A stretch of DNA of 18,062 bases from the NCBI GenBank assembly GCA_031259035.1, contig JAIRLZ010000235.1, forward strand, positions 1 to 18,062. Direction: 5' to 3'. The notes under the pieces were generated by a model, which saw only the letters and a list, made by a program, of their open reading frames with translations, did not search any database and was not told the origin of the DNA. This document shows, piece by piece, positions 7,001-13,757 of the stretch. Position numbers and translations under genes: made by a program. The stretch is from Treponema sp. (GTDB lineage Bacteria; Spirochaetota; Spirochaetia; Treponematales; Breznakiellaceae). Numbering within the stretch: the stretch's first letter is position 1; each line of letters opens with the position of its first letter.

Positions 7001-9133
7001 ATGAGTTGGATTAAAAAAGATATTCCGCAGGAGCTTGTCCGCGAAATCGCCGCAAAGTACAACTGCGATCCGCTTGTCGCGTCCATTCTTGTACGCCGGG
7101 GGCTTGTCAATGGAGAAGACATACGCTACTTTCTGGAAGACGATTTGCGGTACCTCCACAATGCGTTTGAATTGCCGAATATAGAAGACGCCGTCGATCG
7201 AATACTCGCGGCGAAAGACGAAGGCGAGAGAATACTGGTCTTCGGCGACCGTGATGTCGACGGCATAACGAGCACGGCTATAATGGCGGACGGCCTTCAG
7301 AGGCTTGGCATGGATGTAACGTGGCGGCTTCCCATTGGGGACGAACCCTATGGACTGTCGATGCAGGCGGTTGAGGAGTTCGCGTCTAATGCCGGGACGC
7401 TTGTCATCACGGTTGACTGCGGCATTTCAAACATAGCGGAAGTCGCGAGAGCCAAGGAACTCGGCGTTGACGTCATCATAACGGATCATCACAATCCGCA
7501 GGACGAGCTTCCCGACGCCATCGCAATTGTAAACCCGAAGCTCAGAGATTCGCGCTATCCGTTCCGGGATTTGGCCGGGTGCGGGGTCGCCTACAAACTC
7601 ATCTCGGCGCTGCGTTTTGCGCTCAAAAGCGATCTGTACGGGCAGCCCGTCTGCCTTTTCAACACCCGTCCAGTGAACGGCGCCTATATCATTGAGACCG
7701 CGAAGCTGCGCAACATGGCGGTTGTCGACCGCATCGCCGAAACCGTGGTGCCGGGCGTGATTGACATCACCCAGACCCGGCTTCCCGCTTTTCTTGAAGG
7801 GCAGCAGATTTTCGTATGGGACGAGCGTCAGCAGAAACTCACGCTGTCAAAGATTTTCGGCAAGGGCGTTGACGTGCAGATGTTCGATATAGCGCATGAA
7901 ATCGCAAAAGAAATCCCCCAGACAGCCGGGAAAAGCCTCCTGCGCCTCAAAGAAATGTCAAGTTTCGCCCGCTATTCAAGCAAAGACTGCGACGAACTTG
8001 ACGTGTTCATCAACCTTTTCACCTCGTTTATCCAAAAGCGGGAAAAACACTTTACCGATGAAGATATGGCGGATTTGCAACTCGCCTGCCTTGGAACCGT
8101 CGCGGACATCATGCCGCTTGTCAATGAAAACCGCGTCATCGTACGGGCTGGCCTTATGGACATGCAGAAAAATCCCCGCAACGGACTGTCCGACCTGCTT
8201 ATCAAGCTCGATCTGGCGGCGCGGCGCATTACCGCGCACACCCTTTCATGGACGCTGTGTCCCGCCGTCAATGCGGCCGGGCGCATGGGCAGTCCGGAAA
8301 AAGCGGTGCGGCTGTTGCTTGAGCAAGAAGGCGGCGCGCGGTTTTCGCTCGCCGGCGAACTCTACGATATGAATGAGGAACGCAAGCGGCTCGGATCGGA
8401 AACGTGGACGTTTGTGGAGCCTCTGGCGGCAAGCAACCTCGCCGAATTCAACAACACTTTCGCGGTGGCGTATGGGAAAGAAATTTTCCGGGGCGTCACC
8501 GGCATCATGGCAAACCGCATGATCAACTTTTTCAAGACGCCTTCGCTCGCCGTGTCTTTTGGCGAATACACGGTGACCGGTTCGTTGCGATCCACGCATG
8601 GATACGACCTCACCCCGATTCTGGATCAATGCGCTGATTTATTCATTGACAAGGGCGGACACGACTACGCGGCGGGATTCAGCATGGAAAAGCGGCATTG
8701 GGAGACGTTTCTGGAGCGCCTCAAGACAATAGCCCAGACAATCGATCTTTCGGAAGAAGAGGAAGCGAGCGAGGAAAATATCGTCGTTGACGCGGAACTG
8801 CCGCTTTCCTACCTTAATCCCGACATTTTCAAGGTGATCGACCGTTTGGAGCCGTTTGGCGCGGGAAACGAACCGATCACGTTTATGGCGCGGAAGATGA
8901 TAGTGCAGGAAATTCAATTCATGGGCAGAAATGGGGCGAACCACGTCAAAATAACGCTTGATACGGGCAAACACAAGTGGCCCGCTGTTTATTGGAACGC
9001 GGCGGACAAGGTGAAAAAAGCCTTTGATGTGAACAACGCGGTTGATGTGGTGTTCCGTCTCAACAGGAATTGGTATAATGGAACGGAAACGCCGCAGATG
9101 GTGACGCTTGATTTGAAGCGGAGTGAAGAATAG
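7001..9133 (+). CDS. recJ: Single-stranded-DNA-specific exonuclease RecJ
   Basis: This 710-residue 5'-3' ssDNA exonuclease acts in recombination and mismatch/base-excision repair. DHH-family metal motifs are intact: FGDRDVDGIT (81-90, the D-x-D-x-DG motif), VITVDCGI (136-142) and ITDHHNP (160-166), plus GCGVAYKL in the DHH domain. After residue 205 there is an insert of more than 100 residues (DLYGQPVCLF through about HEIAKEIPQTAGK) before the expected LACLGTVADIMPLVNENR. The DHHA1 domain shows NAAGRMGSPEKAVRLLLE and later GGHDYAAGFSM. A C-terminal OB-like domain has RLEPFGAGNEP and HVKITLD. The insert makes it longer than the approximately 570-residue proteobacterial enzyme and appears typical of spirochaetes (from memory). 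ATG 7001 has no Shine-Dalgarno sequence and sits directly behind the promoter. Confidence 0.95.
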   Translation: MSWIKKDIPQELVREIAAKYNCDPLVASILVRRGLVNGEDIRYFLEDDLRYLHNAFELPNIEDAVDRILAAKDEGERILVFGDRDVDGITSTAIMADGLQRLGMDVTWRLPIGDEPYGLSMQAVEEFASNAGTLVITVDCGISNIAEVARAKELGVDVIITDHHNPQDELPDAIAIVNPKLRDSRYPFRDLAGCGVAYKLISALRFALKSDLYGQPVCLFNTRPVNGAYIIETAKLRNMAVVDRIAETVVPGVIDITQTRLPAFLEGQQIFVWDERQQKLTLSKIFGKGVDVQMFDIAHEIAKEIPQTAGKSLLRLKEMSSFARYSSKDCDELDVFINLFTSFIQKREKHFTDEDMADLQLACLGTVADIMPLVNENRVIVRAGLMDMQKNPRNGLSDLLIKLDLAARRITAHTLSWTLCPAVNAAGRMGSPEKAVRLLLEQEGGARFSLAGELYDMNEERKRLGSETWTFVEPLAASNLAEFNNTFAVAYGKEIFRGVTGIMANRMINFFKTPSLAVSFGEYTVTGSLRSTHGYDLTPILDQCADLFIDKGGHDYAAGFSMEKRHWETFLERLKTIAQTIDLSEEEEASEENIVVDAELPLSYLNPDIFKVIDRLEPFGAGNEPITFMARKMIVQEIQFMGRNGANHVKITLDTGKHKWPAVYWNAADKVKKAFDVNNAVDVVFRLNRNWYNGTETPQMVTLDLKRSEE

Positions 9134-9184
9134 CGCCGCGCAGCCAGCGCACCCTTGGCGCAACCGTCAATTGAAGGATCATGG

Positions 9185-10129
9185 ATGATGAAAAAAAGTT
9201 TGGTCTTTTTTATCCTACTGGCGCTTGGCGCCGCGGCGCGGCTTGCCGCGTTGCCGCCCCACTTCAAGGCGGCGGTCATTCCCGAACATCTCCTGCCCGG
9301 CGAGCCGGTGAGCGTCGCAATTGCGGGAGCGGGCGGAGTGAATCTCCGGCTTTCATTGGTGAACGCCCAAGGGCGGCTTGCGAAGGCTGTGTTTTGGACG
9401 CTCTTCCCGCGAGTGTTTGTTGAAGGCAATATCGTACAAGCCGCGCTTTTGACCGTGCCGTCAACCGTAAAACCGGGAAACGCGGCGTTGCGCATAGAGA
9501 ACGGGGATGCGGTTATAAAAGAATTCGCCATTACCATCAGCGACCGGAAGTTTGTATCGGAAGAGATAGCGCTCAACGAATGGAACACCGAGCTGCGCGC
9601 CGTACCCAGCTCCCTGAAGACCCAACAGGCGAACAGGTTGTGGGCTATACTTTCGCGCGCCGGCAGAGACGTGTACACGGTTTCAGCGTTTGCGCCGCCT
9701 GTGCCGGCGGATACGCGGCGCACGGGTTTTTTCGGCGACCGCCGCGTGTACCGGTACAGCGACGGCACAACCGACTCCGCAATACACGCGGGCATTGACT
9801 ATGGCGTCCCGACCGGCACAACGGTGCGAGCCTGCGCGGACGGCAAGGTGGCGCTCGCGGAATACCGGGAAGCCACCGGCAATTCGGTCGTCATAGAGCA
9901 TTTGCCCGGGGTGTATTCAATCTATTACCACATGAGCAAATTGGCGGTTAAAGAAGGAACTGTGGTGCAAAAGGGCCGCGTTTTAGGCGAATCGGGCGCC
10001 ACAGGGCTTGCCACGGGGCCTCATCTGCACTGGGAAATACGGGTGGCGGGTGAAAACACCGATCCCGATATATGTTCAGCGCGTCCTATTTTTGATAGGG
10101 ACGCTTTATTAGCTAAATTAGGAGGGTAA
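9185..10129 (+). CDS. Secreted M23 (LytM-type) zinc metallopeptidase
   Basis: This protein of about 314 residues is probably a periplasmic peptidoglycan endopeptidase or a LytM regulator of cell-wall amidases. I chose ATG 9185 because GAAGGA lies 6 nt upstream; an in-frame TTG at 9155 would add ten residues before the signal peptide. The signal peptide is MMKKSLVFFILLALGAAARL with likely cleavage near LAA. An all-beta N-terminal domain precedes the LytM domain. The zinc ligands are present: HAGIDYG (H-x3-D) and GPHLHWEIR (H-x-H), with the catalytic-side His in SIYYHMSKL. It is therefore expected to be active. It lies about 50 bp after recJ and ends 3 bp before fliW, whose Shine-Dalgarno GGAGGG overlaps its last codons. 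Confidence 0.92.
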   Translation: MMKKSLVFFILLALGAAARLAALPPHFKAAVIPEHLLPGEPVSVAIAGAGGVNLRLSLVNAQGRLAKAVFWTLFPRVFVEGNIVQAALLTVPSTVKPGNAALRIENGDAVIKEFAITISDRKFVSEEIALNEWNTELRAVPSSLKTQQANRLWAILSRAGRDVYTVSAFAPPVPADTRRTGFFGDRRVYRYSDGTTDSAIHAGIDYGVPTGTTVRACADGKVALAEYREATGNSVVIEHLPGVYSIYYHMSKLAVKEGTVVQKGRVLGESGATGLATGPHLHWEIRVAGENTDPDICSARPIFDRDALLAKLGG

Positions 10130-10132
10130 GTC

Positions 10133-10639
10133 ATGCGCATTGACACAAAATTTTTGGGTGAAATCGACATTGACGAGCAGCGGAAAGTCTGTTTTCCAAA
10201 AGGGCTTTTTGGTTTTGAAAATTGCACTGAATTTGTGATCCTCAACGCCGAACAGCCGCCATTCTATTATTTTCAATCTCTGGAAAACAAGGACATCTGT
10301 TTTATTCTGCTCGATCCGTTCCTGTTCAGACCCGATTATGAGGCCGATATAGCGCAGGAAGAAATGAACGTTATTGGCATACAAAAGCCGGAACAGGCGG
10401 CGATTTTTGTCATTGTGACGATTCCGAACAATGACGCCCCAATGACGGCGAATCTTCAGGGTCCGCTCGTCATCAACGAGGAAACGAAACGAGGCTGTCA
10501 AATCGTGCTAACCGATCCCCGGTGGAAAACCAAGCATGACATTTTGGCTGAAAGGGCTGAAAGCCGGAAGACGGGTGGACAGCGCCCGTCAGACGGGCGC
10601 TCTGAATTGCGCTCCCAGCCTCAGCGCAAGGAACCATAA
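10133..10639 (+). CDS. fliW: Flagellar assembly factor FliW
   Basis: This 168-residue cytoplasmic protein binds flagellin and the translational repressor CsrA in turn, matching flagellin synthesis to export. The family opening is clear: IDTKFLGEIDIDEQRKVCFPKGLFGFE, followed by FYYFQSLENKDICFILLDPFLF and the TIPNN..PMTANLQGPLVINEETKRGCQIVL block (residues about 95-130), which is the most conserved part of FliW. The C-terminus carries a hydrophilic, basic tail of about 25 residues (RKTGGQRPSDGR...) beyond the usual end. The Shine-Dalgarno GGAGGG is close upstream. The stop codon shares one base with the csrA ATG (TAATG), so translation of the two is probably coupled, fitting their direct interaction. 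Confidence 0.97.
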   Translation: MRIDTKFLGEIDIDEQRKVCFPKGLFGFENCTEFVILNAEQPPFYYFQSLENKDICFILLDPFLFRPDYEADIAQEEMNVIGIQKPEQAAIFVIVTIPNNDAPMTANLQGPLVINEETKRGCQIVLTDPRWKTKHDILAERAESRKTGGQRPSDGRSELRSQPQRKEP

Positions 10640-10905
10640 TGCTGATACTGTCACGGAAAGTCAACGAAAAAATCATGATAGGAGACGACATAGCGATCTC
10701 GATCATAGAAATCAAAGGCGATCAGATACGGATAGGCGTAGACGCGCCCCGAAGCGTCAAAGTGTTCAGGCAGGAAGTGATCGCCGAGATAAAAGCCGCC
10801 AATAAAGCGGCGTCCGAATCAGGCGCCGATCTGCCGGCGTTGGATATAACGGTCGCGCCGTTCGCCAACCGGTCGGAGCGGAAAAACTTCTCGCAAGAGC
10901 GGTGA
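10639..10905 (+). CDS. csrA: Carbon storage regulator CsrA
   Basis: This 88-residue RNA-binding dimer blocks translation at GGA motifs near ribosome-binding sites; in flagellated Gram-positives and spirochaetes it represses flagellin until FliW sequesters it. The core is canonical: MLILSRKVNEKIMIGDDIAI, IIEIKGDQIRIGVDAPRSVKVFRQEV, with the RNA-contacting N-terminal L-I-L-S-R and the VFRQE helix region. The C-terminal tail of about 30 residues extends past the usual 61-residue E. coli length, as in other FliW-linked CsrA proteins that need a longer tail for FliW binding. The Shine-Dalgarno (AAGGA) lies within fliW. Confidence 0.97.
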   Translation: MLILSRKVNEKIMIGDDIAISIIEIKGDQIRIGVDAPRSVKVFRQEVIAEIKAANKAASESGADLPALDITVAPFANRSERKNFSQER

Positions 10906-11183
10906 GGGTTGGCGGCGCGGCTCCGCCGGACGGACGGGTGGACTATGGGGTGCGGATTCACTGGGGCTTGAGCGGAGAGCCTACGGAGACGAACCGATTC
11001 CGCGTCGTCGGGACGCCGAAAACCGGGCGGGATCTTCCCAACTCTCTGTTCATGCGGAGGAGGAAGGAGCGTTTCGATTTTGACGGGGAAAGCGGGAGCC
11101 GCGTGTATTTCTGCCTGAAGTACGAAAACCCCTCCGGCTGGGAAGGCCCCTTCGGTCCTATTCTGAGCGCCATCATTTCGTAG
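10902..11183 (+). pseudogene. C-terminal fragment of a surface-type hypothetical protein
   Basis: The frame from GTG 10902 (overlapping the csrA stop by 4 nt) gives 93 residues: a short unconvincing lead, then a well-formed domain YGVRIHWGLSGEPTETNRFR, TPKTGRDLPNSLFMRRRKER, FDFDGESGSRVYFCLKYENP and GPFGPILSAIIS before TAG. I recognise this as resembling the fibronectin-like C-terminus of longer hypothetical proteins seen in gut bacteria and treponemes, where it ends with a similar 'GPxGPILSAxIP' sequence. The missing upstream part, the lack of a clear ribosome site and the position directly after csrA suggest a truncated leftover. A small coupled gene cannot be excluded. No function is assigned. 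Confidence 0.5.
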
Positions 11184-11250
11184 GAGCGGGATATGAGCGG
11201 CGGCGCCTTACGCGCGGCATGAGGATTTTATCTGTGGAATATGCGACGGG

Positions 11251-11280
11251 GCGGCGTGAAAGCCTCGCCGCAATATTTTT
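11251..11280 (+). terminator. Intrinsic terminator after the recJ-csrA operon
   Basis: GCGGCG (11251-11256) pairs with CGCCGC (11266-11271) across a 9-nt loop and is followed by AATATTTTT. It has the shape of a Rho-independent terminator and lies between the csrA/fragment region and the separate leucine-rich-repeat gene. Confidence 0.65.
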
Positions 11281-11289
11281 CATCAGCGG

Positions 11290-11329
11290 CTGTTCCAAAA
11301 CGCGCCCTAGGGCGTCAGTTTTGAAACTG
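11290..11329. repeat. Short palindromic element upstream of the LRR gene
   Basis: CTGTTCCAAAAC (11290-11301) and GTTTTGAAACTG (11318-11329) form an inverted repeat matching at 10 of 12 positions. They enclose a second palindrome, CGCCC-TA-GGGCG (11303-11314). The arm resembles ACTGTTCAAAAA at the left edge of the element at 1834. It may be a small mobile repeat or a regulatory hairpin 28 bp before the ATG of the next gene. Confidence 0.45.
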
Positions 11330-11357
11330 GCTCATCATACTATTAAGGAGTAGGACT

Positions 11358-12377
11358 ATGAAGAAACGCATCGTACCGGCGCATGTCGCGCTGTTTTTGA
11401 CGCTGGCGGCTCTCGCGCCGCTTTCCGCCCAGACCGCGCGAAATATGGCGGCGGACTTTGAAACAGAGCCGGACGGGAACGGGGTGGCGATCTCCAAGTA
11501 CACGGGGCCGGGCGGATCTGTCGCCATTCCCGCAACCATCGGGGGCAAACCCGTCACCGGCATTGGCGAGTGGGCTTTTTCCCGTTGCTACAGCCTGACA
11601 TCCATTGCGATACCGGGAGGCGTCACCAGCATTGGCGTGGAGGCTTTTGTTGCTTGCTCCAGACTGGGGGCAATCAGCGTAGCGGCTGAAAACCGGCAGT
11701 ATAAAGACATAGACGGCGCGTTATTTTCCAAAGACGGGAAAACGCTCATTTCCTATCCGGCAGGCGGAAGAACCGCCTACACGATGCCGGCTGGCGTCAC
11801 CAGCATTGGCGCGGCGGCTTTTTCCAATTGCTCCAGTCTGACATCCATTGCGATACCGGCTGGCGTCACCAGCATTGGCGAGTGGGCTTTTGTTGCTTGC
11901 GACAGCCTGACATCCATTGTGATGCCGGAAGGCGTCGCCAGCATTGGCGAGTATGCTTTTGCCTATTGCTCCAGCCTGACATCCATTGCGATGCCGGAAG
12001 GCGTCGCCAGCATTGGCGAGTGGGCTTTTTCCGGCTGCTCCAGCCTGACATCCATTGCGATGCCAGCAGGTGTAACCAGCATTGGCGAGGGGGCTTTTTC
12101 CGATTGCTCCAGCCTGACATCCATTGCGATGCCAGCTGGCGTCACCAGCATTGGCGAGGCGGCTTTTTTCCGTTGCTCCAGCCTGACATCCATTGCGATG
12201 CCGGCTGGCGTCACCAGCATTGGCGAGGGGGCTTTCTACGGCTGCTCCAGCCTGACATCCATTGCGATGCCGGCTGGCGTCACCAGCATTGGCGAAGCGG
12301 CTTTTTACGGCTGCTCCAGCCTGAAGCCTGAAGTCCTCGCTGGCATTGAAAAGCGGTTTGGGATCCAAGTCTTTTGA
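11358..12377 (+). CDS. Secreted BspA-like leucine-rich repeat protein
   Basis: This 339-residue protein has a signal peptide (residues 1-24, cleavage after LSA) and no anchor, so it is exported or loosely surface-bound. It belongs to the LRR_5 (BspA-like, Treponema pallidum LRR) group known for adhesion roles, although no ligand can be inferred. Residues about 30-70 form the usual cap (YTGPGGSVAIPATIGGKPVT). Two repeats follow, then an insert typical of the family (NRQYKDIDGALFSKDGKTLI). Eight contiguous 23-residue repeats (residues 143-326) have consensus MPAGVTSIGExAFxxCSSLTSIA. The variable positions cluster just after AF. AAGGAG lies 7 nt before the ATG. Two GGA motifs in that leader (GGAGTAGGA) could be CsrA contacts, which is speculation. 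Confidence 0.93.
   Translation: MKKRIVPAHVALFLTLAALAPLSAQTARNMAADFETEPDGNGVAISKYTGPGGSVAIPATIGGKPVTGIGEWAFSRCYSLTSIAIPGGVTSIGVEAFVACSRLGAISVAAENRQYKDIDGALFSKDGKTLISYPAGGRTAYTMPAGVTSIGAAAFSNCSSLTSIAIPAGVTSIGEWAFVACDSLTSIVMPEGVASIGEYAFAYCSSLTSIAMPEGVASIGEWAFSGCSSLTSIAMPAGVTSIGEGAFSDCSSLTSIAMPAGVTSIGEAAFFRCSSLTSIAMPAGVTSIGEGAFYGCSSLTSIAMPAGVTSIGEAAFYGCSSLKPEVLAGIEKRFGIQVF
11784..12335 (+). repeat. Eight tandem 69-bp coding repeats
   Basis: Eight in-frame 69-bp units run from 11784 to 12335, each encoding one 23-residue leucine-rich repeat. Long stretches such as CCAGCCTGACATCCATTGCG and GTCACCAGCATTGGCGA recur almost unchanged, while codons between GCTTTT and TGCTCCAGC vary. Near-identity at the DNA level points to recent expansion or gene conversion within the array. 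The last unit departs at its end (LKPEV). Confidence 0.95.
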
Positions 12378-12405
12378 GCGTGTCAAGCGATTCCGTAGAC
12401 TGCTA

Positions 12406-12495
12406 ATGGCTGCGCCGTTAGCCATCGGCCTGAGCGAAAAAATCTCCCGCCTCAGCCGCAACCGCCGCTGACAACGCGGGCGATCGCCCGTTTTA
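12406..12495 (+). terminator. Three-hairpin region ending in terminator-like palindrome
   Basis: Downstream of the LRR gene are three hairpins: ATGGCT (12406-12411) with AGCCAT (12420-12425); CGGCcTGAG (12426-12434) with CTCAGCCG (12451-12458); and the perfect palindrome CGGGCGATCGCCCG (12477-12490) followed by TTTTA. The last has terminator form (stem 5 bp, loop GATC, T4). Together they probably end the LRR transcript and isolate the aldo/keto reductase operon. Confidence 0.5.
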
Positions 12496-12564
12496 TGGCG
12501 TCATATGCATGACCATAAGGCGGGTTGCGAGTTTGGACGAAAGGCGCGTCAAAGGCATTGCAAT

Positions 12565-12593
12565 TTCAAGGCGCGCTATGGTATTCTTATAAT
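12565..12593 (+). promoter_or_regulatory. Likely promoter of the aldo/keto reductase operon
   Basis: A perfect TATAAT (12588-12593) lies 15 nt upstream of the GTG at 12609; the best -35 at 17-bp spacing is the poor TTCAAG (12565-12570). The heptamer ATTGCAA occurs twice in direct orientation (12557-12563 and 12592-12598), flanking and touching the promoter; the first copy is part of the palindrome ATTGCAAT. These could be operator half-sites for a regulator. With the start so near, the leader would be only a few nucleotides longer than the Shine-Dalgarno sequence. Confidence 0.4.
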
Positions 12594-12608
12594 TGCAAGG
12601 AAGGAAAC

Positions 12609-13757
12609 GTGCTTTATAGAAATTACGGCAAGACGGGATGGCAAGTGTCGGCTCTCGGTTTGGGGTGCATGAGGTTGCCTCGCGATGTAAACGAGGAAAA
12701 GGGCGAAGCTCCGGTCAACAGGGAAAAGGCGTTTGAGCTTATCAGGTACGCCGTTGACAACGGAATCACGTATTTTGATACGGCGTTAGGCTACCATAGC
12801 AGGACGAGCGAGTCCGTTCTGGGCGAGGCGCTGGACGGGGGGCGCCGCGAAAAAGTACAAATTGCGACAAAACAGCCGTTCAGCGAGATGAAAACCCAGG
12901 ACGCTATCAGGCGGAACCTTGAAAGCGCCCTGAAAAATTTGCGTACCGGGTACATTGATGTGTACCTCATTCACAATATCCAGAAACATTCATGGGAAGA
13001 CATAAAAAAACGAAACGTCATTGAAGAATTCGAGCGATTCCGCAGTGAAGGGCTTATTCGCGCCATAGGCTTCTCGTACCACGGGCAGTACCCGACATTC
13101 AAAGAAATTCTCGACTTCTATGACTGGGATATGTGCCAGATTCAGCAGAATTTTATGGATACGGAGCGGGAAGCCACCGAAGAAGCCATCGTTCAGGCCG
13201 GGAAAAAAGGGTGCGCTCTGGTGATCATGGAGCCGCTTCGGGGCGGGAGCCTCGCCCGCCCGCCCGATCCGGTCAAGGCTCTGTATGACGCGCGTATGCA
13301 GCCGGTCGAGTGGGCGTTCAGGCATCTGCTCAACTACCCGCAGGTAAGCTGCATCCTAAGCGGCATGACGACCCTAGACCAACTCAAGCGGAACATTGAG
13401 ATATTCTCGCAGCCTGACGCGGTTTCGGGCTGTATGAGCGAAGAAGACAAGAAGATGCTCGCGCGGGTCAAGGCGAAGTATGAGTCCATCGTTACGATTC
13501 CGTGTACGGGATGCGAGTACTGTATGCCCTGTCCCCAGGGCGTCGGCATCCCGGAAGTGTTCTCCCTTTACAATGAAGGCAATATGTTCGGCGCCTTCGA
13601 TCAGCCGCGGCGGGGTTACATGTGGACCACGAGGTTGCGCCATGAGGCGAGCAGATGCGCCGCCTGCGGCGCCTGTGAGAAAAAATGTCCGCAGGGTATA
13701 GAAATTATCAAGAATCTAAAGATAGCGCATGAAGCGTTGAAGGGATGGTTAGAATGA
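12609..13757 (+). CDS. Aldo/keto reductase with C-terminal 4Fe-4S ferredoxin-like domain
   Basis: This 382-residue predicted oxidoreductase reduces carbonyl compounds, possibly taking electrons from ferredoxin-like clusters. The GTG at 12609 is chosen because AAGGAAGGAAAC precedes it and homology (LYRNYGKTGWQVSALGLGCM) begins there; an upstream in-frame start at 12525 is unlikely. The AKR barrel has ITYFDTALGYHSRTSESVLG (Asp and Tyr), the Lys in IATKQPF, and the His in VYLIHNI. Two cysteine groups follow: CTGCEYCMPCPQG (from residue 299) and CAACGACEKKCPQG (from residue 350). This architecture is common in anaerobes, but substrates are mostly unknown. The stop codon overlaps the ATG of the next gene (ATGA), so the downstream transport genes are co-transcribed. 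No substrate is assigned. Confidence 0.92.
   Translation: MLYRNYGKTGWQVSALGLGCMRLPRDVNEEKGEAPVNREKAFELIRYAVDNGITYFDTALGYHSRTSESVLGEALDGGRREKVQIATKQPFSEMKTQDAIRRNLESALKNLRTGYIDVYLIHNIQKHSWEDIKKRNVIEEFERFRSEGLIRAIGFSYHGQYPTFKEILDFYDWDMCQIQQNFMDTEREATEEAIVQAGKKGCALVIMEPLRGGSLARPPDPVKALYDARMQPVEWAFRHLLNYPQVSCILSGMTTLDQLKRNIEIFSQPDAVSGCMSEEDKKMLARVKAKYESIVTIPCTGCEYCMPCPQGVGIPEVFSLYNEGNMFGAFDQPRRGYMWTTRLRHEASRCAACGACEKKCPQGIEIIKNLKIAHEALKGWLE

Noticed and set aside
8989..9795. A 268-codon minus-strand frame spanning the recJ end and the M23 gene
   Set aside because: It covers two strongly supported plus-strand genes with intact catalytic motifs, is Ser/Arg/Ala-rich as shadow frames in GC-rich DNA are, and matches no family I know.
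11321..11343. TTGAAA and TACTAT as a promoter for the LRR gene
   Set aside because: The spacing is only 11 bp, and transcription would start inside the Shine-Dalgarno sequence, so this pair is unlikely to work.
11784..12335. Regular 69-bp repeats considered as a CRISPR-like array
   Set aside because: Units are contiguous, in frame and encode a leucine-rich repeat; there are no unique spacers and no cas genes.
11721..12461. A 246-codon open frame on the minus strand across the LRR repeats
   Set aside because: It is periodic with the 69-bp repeat and mirrors the sense gene; it has no recognisable family, signal or ribosome site. Repeat-driven open antisense frames are expected.
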